DNA from: Marinagarivorans cellulosilyticus
GTDB lineage: Bacteria; Pseudomonadota; Gammaproteobacteria; Pseudomonadales; Cellvibrionaceae
Length of the DNA: 64,000 nt
NCBI RefSeq assembly: GCF_021655555.1
Contig: NZ_AP023086.1
Location: forward strand, 3,254,685-3,318,684
Direction of reading: 5' to 3'
The notes under the pieces were generated by a model. It was given only the letters and a program-made list of their open reading frames with translations, searched no databases and had not been told where the DNA came from. Each line of letters begins with the position of its first letter. The first letter of the stretch is position 1. A program made the translations under genes and the position numbers. Below, piece by piece: positions 1 through 8,308 of the stretch.

Positions 1-1
1 T

Positions 2-1576
2 AGTAGCCAAGAAGGCGCGCCAGCAAAACGTGCTATTCGCTTGCTTACGCGTCACGAATACCAGAATACGGTTAACGATATTTTTGGTTTAGATTTAAAT
101 TTAACCACCAACTTCCCGCCAGAAAGCCGCGAACACGGTTTTACTAACAATGCCGATTTGGCTTTTGTAACAGCGCGCCATCTCGACGAGTATTATTCGG
201 CGGCGACACGCGTTGCGGCTGAAGTACAAAATAATCTTAATAGTGGCTTTATACGTGATGCGCTTAATTGCAGTGCGAACTACCATTGTTTGCGTACGTT
301 TGTAGAAACCTTTGGTCAGAAGATTTTCCGCCGTCCTCTAGAGGGGCAGGAAGTTGAAGACTATTTAGCCTTTTTTACCGCATTGCAACCTGCAGATCAA
401 AACGAGGGTTTTTTTAACCATTCAGACCGCTTTAAAGAGGCCATTGGTGTTGGCTTACCTGCATTATTAATGTCGCCGCACTTTATTTACCGCAAAGAGC
501 TAGGTAAAGCCAATGGTGATGTTTATCAGTTAGATGATTACGAAATGGCAACGTTAATTGCTTACACCTTTACGGGCTCCACGCCGGATGATGAATTGTT
601 AGCTGCTGCGCGCAATCAGCAGGTTCGTACCAAGCAGCAATATAAAGCCCAAGCCGAACGTTTATTGGCCACAGAAAAGGGTAAAAACCAAATGGCGCGC
701 TTTGCCATTGAATGGTGGGATGCCGGTACAGAGTTAATCGGCGCTAAAAATAATAATATTTATGCCGGCTATAGCCCCGAAGTAAGCGAAGCAATGGTGC
801 TGGAAATGGAAGCATTTTTTAAGCACGTTACTTTTGATTCCACCGGTAAATTCCAAGAGCTTTACACTGCCGATTACACCATGCTTAACGATACCCTCGG
901 GCGTTTTTATGGCATTGGTAGTGGCTTAGGCGCTAGCTTTACAAAGGTGGCGAATAATCAACGCGGCGGTATTTTAATGATGGGCGGTATTATGGCCTCT
1001 AATGCCAGCACGGAAGAAACCTCGCCCGTTAAACGCGGTGTATTTGTACGGGAGCAATTGATGTGTGACCCATTGCCGCCATTCCCGCGTGATGTGGCAA
1101 TTCCTAACCCCGATTTAGATCCTACCAAGCCCATGCGCCAACGCTTTGAAGAGCACTCTGTAAACCCAGACTGCCAAAGCTGCCATAAATATTTTGATGA
1201 TATTGGTTTTACCTTGGAGAACTTTGATGCATCGGGTAAATATCGCGAGCGTGAAAAAATGGTCGACTGGGCGACTTTCGATATCTTGGACGAACTGGAT
1301 ATTTTAACGCAAGGTAAAGTGATTAATGTAGATGGTGGTGATGACGAGCGTTACTTTGCAGATCGCTGGGAATTTTCTGAAATGATGGCGAATGCCGATT
1401 CGACAAAGTCGTGTATGACCACGCAATATTACCGGTATGTGGCAGGTTACACCCTAGAGGAGGCGGATAACTGCGCTATCGAGAATCTAAATAAAACCTT
1501 CGCCGACAGCGAGTTTGATATTCAATCGTTATTGATTGGCATTACTCAGCTTGATTCTTTTTCTGTGCGTAAATAG
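2..1576 (+). CDS. DUF1587/DUF1592/DUF1588/DUF1585 protein, 5' end outside the window
   Basis: The reading frame is open from base 2 with no stop, so the first codon lies upstream and only the C-terminal 524 residues or so are here. The visible part starts in a DUF1587-like segment (RLLTRHEYQNTVNDIFGLDL), runs through DUF1592, and reaches DUF1588 with the hallmark CQSCHKYFDDIGFTLENFDA, a CxxCH c-type heme-like motif. A DUF1585-like tail ends the protein. Complete relatives usually carry an N-terminal cytochrome-c-like domain and are exported. They are abundant in Planctomycetes and also found in marine polysaccharide degraders. The gene sits 11 bp before a DUF1552 gene, its usual partner. Biochemical function is not established. 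An internal TTG at 41 could be mistaken for a start, but the homologous frame continues upstream of it. Confidence 0.85.
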   Translation, partial: SSQEGAPAKRAIRLLTRHEYQNTVNDIFGLDLNLTTNFPPESREHGFTNNADLAFVTARHLDEYYSAATRVAAEVQNNLNSGFIRDALNCSANYHCLRTFVETFGQKIFRRPLEGQEVEDYLAFFTALQPADQNEGFFNHSDRFKEAIGVGLPALLMSPHFIYRKELGKANGDVYQLDDYEMATLIAYTFTGSTPDDELLAAARNQQVRTKQQYKAQAERLLATEKGKNQMARFAIEWWDAGTELIGAKNNNIYAGYSPEVSEAMVLEMEAFFKHVTFDSTGKFQELYTADYTMLNDTLGRFYGIGSGLGASFTKVANNQRGGILMMGGIMASNASTEETSPVKRGVFVREQLMCDPLPPFPRDVAIPNPDLDPTKPMRQRFEEHSVNPDCQSCHKYFDDIGFTLENFDASGKYREREKMVDWATFDILDELDILTQGKVINVDGGDDERYFADRWEFSEMMANADSTKSCMTTQYYRYVAGYTLEEADNCAIENLNKTFADSEFDIQSLLIGITQLDSFSVRK

Positions 1577-1587
1577 GACGATACATT

Positions 1588-2961
1588 ATGAAAACGCCTT
1601 TTAGAAATACCCGTCGTCGCTTTGTGAAAAACGCTATTGTTGCCGGTACATTGTCACCCGTTGCTATGCGCATTGCCCAGCCGGCATTAGCCGCCGTAGG
1701 GCAGGACACACCAAAGGTGGTGTTCGTTTATATGCCGGATGGAGTCTACTGCCCCAAAAATGCCGATGGTACAACAAGTCACGGCGAAGCCGCATGGCAC
1801 CCAACTGGTGCCATAAGTTCAACTGGCGATGGCTATTCCATTGTGAATAACCCTGTAATGAACGATATGACTAAAGCCTTTACGCCAATACAAGAGCATA
1901 TGACGTTTTTGCAGGGTTTAGATATGAAGCTTGGCGGCGGCTCTCACCAAGGTGGCACGCGTAAAGTCTTAACGGGCAATGGCGATAATTCGCTCGATAT
2001 TATTCTGGGTCAGCAAGATAATATTGGCGGCCAAACGCCGGTGCGAAATGTGAATTTAGGCGCAATGGCTAATTTCCAAGCGGGCACCACTGACCACTCA
2101 CATTATTACAACGGTGTATCCGTTAAACCTGAAGACGACCCTGTGGCAGCCTTTAATCGGGCCTATGGTCTTTCAAGTGCGCCGGGTGCAACCCCAGGTG
2201 GTTATGATCCACGCCGCGATATTGTTAGCCAAGCGCACAAAGAACTAGAAGCCCTAATGAAAAATGATTTAGGCGTAGATGAGCGTCTAAAACTTTCGGC
2301 CAATATCGATGCTTTAAATGATTTACAGAAAAAGCTCGATGGTGTAGCCAATGCTGGCGGTGATAGTGGTGATACGGGCTTATGTTCAACCACAAACTTT
2401 AACCCGAATAAATTTGACCCTATGCCTGGCGTGCACCCACCGCAAATTCATTTAGAGGATAACTTTACAACCGTTGCGGGTTTGCAAGTCGATTTAATGA
2501 CGCGTCTTTTAGGTTGCGGTATGACCCGAGTAGGCGGGCTGCAAATGTCCCACACGACATCAAACTTTAGAAGCCACCACAGTATTTCGCACAACTTTAG
2601 CCAAGCATGGATTAACTCGCTTGATTACTTTTATAGCTTCTTAATCGAAATGGTACAGCGCTTTAAAGCCACACCGGATGGTTCTAGCAACCTTTTAGAC
2701 AATACATTAATTTATGTCTTTAGTTGTTTGAGTGACGGCAAATTGCATGATCATCGCGATATGCCATTTATGCTAATTGGCGGCCATAATTTTGGTATTC
2801 AGGGTAATCGTCAAATTCGTTATGACTTAAATGCCGAGGGTGATGGGCGAGGTGTTGACCACACTAAATTGTTAGTGAGTATTGCTAAGTATATGGGCCA
2901 TGATATTGAAAGCTTTGGTACTAATGGTGTAACCGGGGAGTTGCCGGGGTTGTATTCGTAG
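1588..2961 (+). CDS. DUF1552 protein with Tat signal
   Basis: This 457-residue protein opens with a twin-arginine signal (RRRFVKNAIVAGTLSPVA at about residues 9-26) followed by an Ala-rich cleavage region, so it is predicted to be exported folded. The rest matches the DUF1552 family, with the early FVYMPDGVYCP segment, a GGSHQGGTRKVLTG stretch, and late His-rich segments such as SHHSISHNF and DHRDMPFMLIGG that recall the alkaline phosphatase/sulfatase-like fold. No activity is proven for the family. It follows the DUF1592 gene by 11 bp and is probably co-transcribed with it. In Planctomycetes and Cellvibrionales these two families travel together, which suggests a joint periplasmic or surface role. 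Confidence 0.85.
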   Translation: MKTPFRNTRRRFVKNAIVAGTLSPVAMRIAQPALAAVGQDTPKVVFVYMPDGVYCPKNADGTTSHGEAAWHPTGAISSTGDGYSIVNNPVMNDMTKAFTPIQEHMTFLQGLDMKLGGGSHQGGTRKVLTGNGDNSLDIILGQQDNIGGQTPVRNVNLGAMANFQAGTTDHSHYYNGVSVKPEDDPVAAFNRAYGLSSAPGATPGGYDPRRDIVSQAHKELEALMKNDLGVDERLKLSANIDALNDLQKKLDGVANAGGDSGDTGLCSTTNFNPNKFDPMPGVHPPQIHLEDNFTTVAGLQVDLMTRLLGCGMTRVGGLQMSHTTSNFRSHHSISHNFSQAWINSLDYFYSFLIEMVQRFKATPDGSSNLLDNTLIYVFSCLSDGKLHDHRDMPFMLIGGHNFGIQGNRQIRYDLNAEGDGRGVDHTKLLVSIAKYMGHDIESFGTNGVTGELPGLYS

Positions 2962-2968
2962 CTGTTTA

Positions 2969-3852
2969 ATGAAGCTGCTCTTCGTATGGGTGGCTTTTTC
3001 CCTTGCTCTGTGTGTGGTGAAGCGTGCACATCTACTTTCAAGGTGACTGCGGCAATCACTGCTCTGTGGGCGATCCGCCAGTAGTGATAAAGGGTGGTCC
3101 AGGGATTGAGTTTCTCGGTGGTAAGATCCCTGAATTACTCGCGCCCATAAATACAAATCCTCTATTCAATTTGAGCGTCACTGGTATAGCTGTGAGTGGA
3201 GCGCATGAAACAGGCAAAAAGTGCTGTGATGACTGTGCCAAAGGAGTTGACCCACTAGGCTATGAAACGTGGACTGCAGAAGCAAAAGCCTCGGCTTCGG
3301 TGACCGCCGTAGTTCCGGGTGCAGGAGTTGCTCTTGCGTTTAATAAGCGAGGATTCGGTGATTTACATTTAGGCGGGAAATTAGAAGTGGGTTTGGGTGG
3401 TCGATCGATTGTACAGATTAAAGGCGATGCCTCGCGAGAAACCTCTGAATGTAATGATAATGGTGATTGTGCAAAAGGCGGTTGGGGTCTAAGTGGGACT
3501 TTGGGAGTTGGCTGGTTGGCAACTGCACAGGTCAATTGTTCTGGTCTAATAATCTTGCGACAGCGATGGGTTTTCGGACCGGTATGGTGCGGGATATACT
3601 AATTGCACTGACATTGTCGCTTTGGGCGGCAAGGCTGACGGTTTGGTTAATATACACCTTGGTGTAAGAGGGAACTGGTATCTCGGTGATTGTGGTAAAG
3701 CTAATTGCGTAAGCTACGAGTTTAGAAAGGTATAGTTCGAGCTGGTGCTAGAGCTTGAGATAAACATAGGCGGTTTCTTTGCTACAAGTGTTTCTGTTTC
3801 AGAGAAAATAAAATTGGTGGATGCGAAAATATCAGGCGGGTGTCAAAACTAA
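2969..3852 (+). pseudogene. Decayed gene for a secreted Gly/Cys-rich protein (two frame changes and one nonsense codon)
   Basis: An ATG at 2969 opens a signal-peptide-like sequence (MKLLFVWVAFSLALCVV) in frame 2 that meets TGA at 3044. Frame 3 is open from 3021 to 3602 and encodes a Gly/Ala-rich protein with paired cysteines (GDCGNHCSVGDPP, GKKCCDDCAKG, CNDNGDCAKGGWG). From 3553 the sense-like reading moves to frame 1 (TNCTDIVALGGKADG, then GNWYLGDCGKANC). It is interrupted by TAG at 3733-3735 and ends at TAA 3850-3852, which overlaps the ATG of the next gene as TAATG. The overlap argues that frame 1 is the ancestral C-terminus. I do not recognise the family. Sequencing errors are an alternative for the two shifts. 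If neither explanation holds, the only clean open frame is 3024-3602 with a GTG start. Confidence 0.6.
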
Positions 3853-4394
3853 TGAGAGATTTAGCCCTTGTAGGCGCGTTAAGAAGTGGTCAGCATCTCA
3901 AGTGGCTCGGATGTTTGGTGGCTTTATGGGCCCTGTCGTTCCTGTTTGTAGGGGGGTACGAATTGTTTAAGAATGGGCCTGATATTCAGATTCTATTTAT
4001 GACAGTGGCGTCATTTTTTCTTGGCTGGATATCTATTTGGATTCTGGGATATGAGGATAAATTGTATTATAGCTCTAGAGGTTTTGTAATTAATGAAACG
4101 AGAATGTTTACAAAGAAAAACACTCGTCAGTTACCTCGAAGTGAATTTCGTACCTTGCTGATCACTTACGCAGACAATCCTGGTTTAAGCGTGCAAGGGG
4201 ACGGTCGATTTAGAAAAAGCATGCCAAAAGATTTGGTCGTCTTACATGCCGTGGGGAGAAATACTGTGCCGATAGACTCGTACGTGAAAGGCCGGCAGTG
4301 GAAAGGCGAGCGCGGAGTGGCCGCCGCCAAAGTTCTAGCGCATGAGATATCCCGCGTTACTAAGATTCCTGTATCTGTAAAAATTTCAAAATAA
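3852..4394 (+). CDS. Small membrane protein with two N-terminal transmembrane helices
   Basis: From the ATG at 3852 this is a 180-residue protein with two hydrophobic segments near the N-terminus (WLGCLVALWALSFLFVGG and FMTVASFFLGWISIWILG). A basic, soluble C-terminal domain of about 110 residues follows, with a layout like small two-helix proteins carrying a PH-like cytoplasmic domain. I do not recognise a named family. A GTG at 3840 in the same frame is an alternative start. The ATG is chosen because it overlaps the TAA of the decayed upstream gene, suggesting translational coupling. The pair may once have worked together, but nothing visible gives the function. Confidence 0.6.
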   Translation: MRDLALVGALRSGQHLKWLGCLVALWALSFLFVGGYELFKNGPDIQILFMTVASFFLGWISIWILGYEDKLYYSSRGFVINETRMFTKKNTRQLPRSEFRTLLITYADNPGLSVQGDGRFRKSMPKDLVVLHAVGRNTVPIDSYVKGRQWKGERGVAAAKVLAHEISRVTKIPVSVKISK

Positions 4395-4504
4395 AAGCTG
4401 CGAGAATTTAATGAAAAATATCGGTGTACTTTTTTCTTTTACATTACAACTAGTCTACAACTGTTTAGATTAGTCGCTTTGAATTTCCCTACATTCAGAC
4501 ATAC

Positions 4505-4544
4505 AAAAAAGGCCTTAACTCCAAAAAGAGTTAAGGCCTTTTTT
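4505..4544. terminator. Bidirectional intrinsic terminator
   Basis: A perfect 10-bp stem (GGCCTTAACT at 4511-4520 with AGTTAAGGCC at 4529-4538) is flanked by an A-tract on the left and a T-tract on the right. It works in both directions between the plus-strand membrane protein gene and the converging sucD. Confidence 0.92.
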
Positions 4545-4557
4545 ACGCTACTCGAAA

Positions 4558-5430
4558 CTACCAGCCAGTAATTTCTTTAAGCGCTTTACCGATATCAGCT
4601 AGGCTGCGTACAGTCTTAACACCAGCATCTTGCAAGGCTGCAAACTTTTCGTCTGCTGTGCCTTTACCGCCAGAAATAATCGCACCCGCATGGCCCATAC
4701 GCTTGCCTGGGGGCGCCGTTACGCCGGCAATGTAAGATACAACAGGCTTAGTGACGTTGGCTTTAATATAAGCAGCTGCTTCTTCTTCAGCTGTGCCGCC
4801 AATTTCACCGATCATTACGATGGCTTCTGTTTTATCGTCGGCTTGGAACATTTCCAAGATGTCGATAAAGTTAGAGCCAGGAATTGGATCGCCACCAATA
4901 CCTACACAGGTTGATTGTCCAAAACCGAAATCGGTGGTTTGTTTAACCGCTTCGTAGGTTAAGGTGCCTGAGCGCGAAACAATGCCGACTTTACCGGGCA
5001 AGTGAATGTGGCCAGGCATAATGCCAATTTTACATTCGCCAGGAGTAATTACGCCGGGGCAGTTAGGGCCAATTAAGCGCACGCCTAGCTCATCGCATCG
5101 CACTTTAGCATCTAGCATATCCAGTGTAGGAATGCCTTCAGTAATACATACAATCAGCTTCACGCCGCTGTTTGCTGCTTCTAAGATAGAATCTTTACAG
5201 AAGGGCGCTGGGACATAAATAACACTGGCTTCAGCGCCTGTGGCAGCTACGGCTTCGCTCATGGTGTTGAATACGGGCAGACCTAAGTGCGTTTGGCCGC
5301 CTTTACCTGGCGTTACACCTCCAACCATTTTAGTGCCGTACTCAATTGCTTGTTCAGAGTGAAAGGTACCTTGGGCGCCAGTAAAGCCTTGGCATAATAC
5401 TTTGGTGTCTTTATTAATTAAAACGCTCAT
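4558..5430 (-). CDS. sucD: Succinyl-CoA synthetase alpha subunit
   Basis: SucD forms the heterotetramer with SucC that converts succinyl-CoA, ADP or GDP and phosphate into succinate, CoA and nucleoside triphosphate in the cytoplasmic TCA cycle. The protein has 290 residues, the usual length. The CoA-binding Rossmann segment is seen at residues 14-29 (QGFTGAQGTFHSEQAI). The phosphorylated active-site histidine falls at about residue 247 in GHAGAIISGG. The start is supported by GGAGG seven bases upstream, placed at the end of sucC only 2 bp away, so translation is likely coupled. It is the last gene of the sdh-suc block and ends just before a strong terminator. Confidence 0.97.
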   Translation of the reverse strand: MSVLINKDTKVLCQGFTGAQGTFHSEQAIEYGTKMVGGVTPGKGGQTHLGLPVFNTMSEAVAATGAEASVIYVPAPFCKDSILEAANSGVKLIVCITEGIPTLDMLDAKVRCDELGVRLIGPNCPGVITPGECKIGIMPGHIHLPGKVGIVSRSGTLTYEAVKQTTDFGFGQSTCVGIGGDPIPGSNFIDILEMFQADDKTEAIVMIGEIGGTAEEEAAAYIKANVTKPVVSYIAGVTAPPGKRMGHAGAIISGGKGTADEKFAALQDAGVKTVRSLADIGKALKEITGW

Positions 5431-5432
5431 GA

Positions 5433-6599
5433 TTAAGCCTCCGCTGCAGCTTTAACAACTTGCTCAGCAGCATCCGTTAAGCTGGTCGCTGCAATAATAT
5501 TTAAACCGCTATCGGCGAGTACTTTAGCGCCTAGCTCTGCATTGTTACCTTCTAAGCGAACGACAACAGGCACTTTTACGCCTACCTCGCTAACGGCACC
5601 AATAACGCCTTCTGCGATTAAGTCGCAACGCACAATGCCGCCGAAAATATTAATTAATACGGCTTTGACATTCTCGTCGGACAAGATAATTTTAAAGGCT
5701 TCTATAACGCGCTCTTTGGTCGCGCCGCCGCCCACATCAAGGAAGTTTGCAGGTTGGCCACCGTGAAGTTTAACGATATCCATTGTGCCCATGGCTAAGC
5801 CAGCACCGTTAACCATGCAGCCGATGTTGCCATCGAGTGCCACGTAGTTAAGCTCCCATTTAGCCGCATGCGCTTCGCGCTCGTCTTCTTGCGATGGATC
5901 ATGCATTTCTTTTAATTTGGGCTGGCGGTACATGGCGTTGCTGTCGATGTTGATTTTGCCATCTAGGCAGTGCAGGTTGCCGGCATCGGTAATTACAAGC
6001 GGATTGATTTCTAATAATGCAAAATCATAGTCTTGGAACATTTTTGCAAGGCCCAAGAAGATCTTGGTAAATTGCTTAATTTGGTCGCCCTTTAACCCCA
6101 ATTTGAAAGCAAGCTCGCGGCCTTGGTATGGCTGTGGGCCTGCTAAAGGATCGATAATCGCTTTTAAGATTTTTTCGGGAGTTTCTTCGGCGACCTTTTC
6201 AATTTCAACGCCGCCTTCAGTCGATGCCATAAATACAATGCGGCGGGTAGAGCGGTCGACAACAGCGCCAAGGTAAAGCTCTTGGGCGATATCAGTGCAG
6301 GATTCCACTAATATACGGCTAACAGGTTGGCCATTTTCGTCTGTTTGGTAAGTAACTAAGTTTTTGCCTAACCAGTGACGGGAAAATTCTTCAATTTCGG
6401 CTTTTGATGAAACCAACTTAACTCCGCCGGCTTTACCGCGGCCACCGGCGTGAACCTGTGCTTTTACTACCCATTTGTCGCCGCCAATAATATCAGCGGC
6501 GCCCGCTGCTTCACTGGGGGTTTCTGCGGCGATACCTTTTGAAACGGGCAAGCCGTATTCAGCAAATAGCTGTTTTGCCTGATATTCATGCAAATTCAT
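5433..6599 (-). CDS. sucC: Succinyl-CoA synthetase beta subunit
   Basis: SucC carries the nucleotide-binding ATP-grasp domain of succinyl-CoA synthetase. The 388-residue length equals that of enterobacterial SucC. Recognisable segments are the N-terminal MNLHEYQAKQLFAEYG, the ATP-grasp Gly-rich region at about residues 43-62 (KAQVHAGGRGKAGG), the metal-binding LLEINPLV, and the phosphate-loop segment NIFGGIVRCDLIAEG near residue 320. It lies 2 bp before sucD. The 158-bp gap to lpd holds a long hairpin, so sucCD may be expressed partly independently of the upstream genes. Confidence 0.97.
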   Translation of the reverse strand: MNLHEYQAKQLFAEYGLPVSKGIAAETPSEAAGAADIIGGDKWVVKAQVHAGGRGKAGGVKLVSSKAEIEEFSRHWLGKNLVTYQTDENGQPVSRILVESCTDIAQELYLGAVVDRSTRRIVFMASTEGGVEIEKVAEETPEKILKAIIDPLAGPQPYQGRELAFKLGLKGDQIKQFTKIFLGLAKMFQDYDFALLEINPLVITDAGNLHCLDGKINIDSNAMYRQPKLKEMHDPSQEDEREAHAAKWELNYVALDGNIGCMVNGAGLAMGTMDIVKLHGGQPANFLDVGGGATKERVIEAFKIILSDENVKAVLINIFGGIVRCDLIAEGVIGAVSEVGVKVPVVVRLEGNNAELGAKVLADSGLNIIAATSLTDAAEQVVKAAAEA

Positions 6600-6723
6600 G
6601 ACTATGTTCCATTGTTAATAACACGCGAACGCGCGCTTAATGAGTAAAGCCCAGCTGCTAAGCTGGGGGTGATCAAAATTGTGCTCTATAACGATAAAAG
6701 CGGGTCTAGCTAACGCTTAAAAA

Positions 6724-6760
6724 TAAATAATAGGCCGCATTAAATGCGGCCTATTATTTA
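6724..6760 (-). terminator. Long hairpin overlapping the lpd stop codon, possible attenuator
   Basis: A perfect 17-bp inverted repeat (6724-6740 with 6744-6760, loop TAA) contains the lpd TAA stop at its first arm. On the minus strand it is followed by a T-rich tract. It is placed to act as a terminator, attenuator or mRNA 3'-end stabiliser between lpd and sucCD. Confidence 0.7.
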
Positions 6761-8209
6761 ACGTTTTTTGCGGTTTGGCATGTGAATGGCGTGGCCATGA
6801 ACGGCTAATGCCGCTTCGTGTACCGCTTCAGACAATGTTGGGTGTCCGAATACCATCATGCCTAAGTCTTCGGCGCTTGAGCCAAATTCCATTGCAATGG
6901 CAACTTGCTGTACTAAGTCGGCAGCGCTGGGGCCAACAATGTGGGCGCCCAATATGCGGTCGGTTTTAGCGTGCGCTAAAATCTTCACCATGCCGTCTTT
7001 TTCGTTGGCTGCTAATGCGCGGCCAATGGCTAAGAATGGGAATGTACCGACGTTGTACTCAATACCTTCGGCTTTAAGTTGTTCTTCGTTTTTACCCACA
7101 GAAGCAACTTCAGGGTGAGTGTAAATAACGTTAGGAATAATGTCGTAATTCATAACGGTCTTTTCGCCGGCAATGCGCTCGGCAACCATAACGCCTTCTT
7201 CAGAACCTTTGTGGGCAAGCATTGGGCCGCGCACTAAATCACCAATGGCAAATACGCCGGGAGCGCTTGTTGCACAAAGATCGTTAACGTAAATAGAACC
7301 GCGCTCGTCCAATTTCACGCCGCTGTCGTCAGCCAAAAGATTTTTGGTATATGGGCGGCGACCAACACAGACGATTAGCTTGTCGAAAGTTTCGGTTTGA
7401 GCGTTACCTTCTTTGTCGGTAAAAGTAACTTCAACTTCTTTCTTCTTGCCTTTGGTTTTTATTTCGCTGCCAGTTACGCGGCAGCTTAGGCGAATGTCTA
7501 AGCCTTGTTTGGTTAAGATTTTTTTGGTTTCTTTCGCAATTTGCTGATCCATCACGGCCAAGAATTTATCCATAGCCTCTAGGCATACAACTTCTGAACC
7601 TAGGCGATTCCAAACAGAGCCGAGTTCAAGCCCAATAACGCCAGCACCAATAACGCCTAGGCGCTTAGGAACTTCGTCAAATTCTAGCGCGCCGGTAGAG
7701 TCGACGATTACGTCGTTATCAACAGCAGCGACAGGGATATTTACGGGCACAGAGCCCGCAGCCAAAATTACGTTGTCAGCTTCGAGTACTTCTTCTTTGC
7801 CATCAAAATCGACAAACTGAACTTTTTTGCCGGCTAATAATTTACCGGTACCGTAAAGGGAGGTAACTTTGTTGGCCATAAATAGCCCGGCAATACCACT
7901 GGTTAATTGCTTAACAATATCGTTTTTGCGGCCAATCATGGTTTTAACATCAATTTTCAATTCTTTGGTTGAAATACCGTGAATATCAAAATGATCTTTT
8001 GCTTCGTGATACTTATAAGAGCTGTCGAGTAAAGCCTTAGAGGGAATGCAGCCTACGTTTAAGCAGGTGCCGCCGTTAACGCCTTTACCTTTTTCGTCTT
8101 TCCATTTTTCGATACAGGCTGTTTTTAAGCCAAGTTGCGCGCAGCGGATTGCAGCAACATAGCCCGCTGGACCAGAACCGATAACAATTACATCGTATTT
8201 AGTGGACAT
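6758..8209 (-). CDS. lpdA: Dihydrolipoyl dehydrogenase (E3)
   Basis: E3 reoxidises the dihydrolipoyl groups of the 2-oxoglutarate dehydrogenase complex using FAD and NAD+. From the ATG at 8209 it has 483 residues. Visible are the FAD Rossmann motif (GSGPAGYVAA, residues 11-20), the redox-active disulfide GGTCLNVGCIPSK (Cys49 and Cys54), the NAD-binding GAGVIGLELGSV, the FAD-binding FAIGDLVRGPMLAHK, and the catalytic histidine near 456 in FGHPTLSEA. A TTG at 8224 extends the frame by five residues, but the ATG starts at the conserved N-terminus. Being downstream of sucAB, it probably serves the 2-oxoglutarate complex first; a second lpd may exist elsewhere for pyruvate dehydrogenase. Confidence 0.96.
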   Translation of the reverse strand: MSTKYDVIVIGSGPAGYVAAIRCAQLGLKTACIEKWKDEKGKGVNGGTCLNVGCIPSKALLDSSYKYHEAKDHFDIHGISTKELKIDVKTMIGRKNDIVKQLTSGIAGLFMANKVTSLYGTGKLLAGKKVQFVDFDGKEEVLEADNVILAAGSVPVNIPVAAVDNDVIVDSTGALEFDEVPKRLGVIGAGVIGLELGSVWNRLGSEVVCLEAMDKFLAVMDQQIAKETKKILTKQGLDIRLSCRVTGSEIKTKGKKKEVEVTFTDKEGNAQTETFDKLIVCVGRRPYTKNLLADDSGVKLDERGSIYVNDLCATSAPGVFAIGDLVRGPMLAHKGSEEGVMVAERIAGEKTVMNYDIIPNVIYTHPEVASVGKNEEQLKAEGIEYNVGTFPFLAIGRALAANEKDGMVKILAHAKTDRILGAHIVGPSAADLVQQVAIAMEFGSSAEDLGMMVFGHPTLSEAVHEAALAVHGHAIHMPNRKKR

Positions 8210-8308
8210 TGATAAACACCCCAAGTGTGAGTCAGCGAAAGAGCCGGGAACGCTGAAAATGCTCGGGTGTGCGTCCCGCCCGGCTCAAAGAAAAAATTAA
8301 TAGACGGT

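Noticed and set aside
6649..6668. CCCAGCT/AGCTGGG hairpin upstream of sucC
   Set aside because: The stem is only seven bases and has no T-tract, so I do not call it a terminator.
8210..8224. TTG start of lpd adding five residues
   Set aside because: ATG 8209 starts the conserved MSTKYDVIVIG N-terminus.
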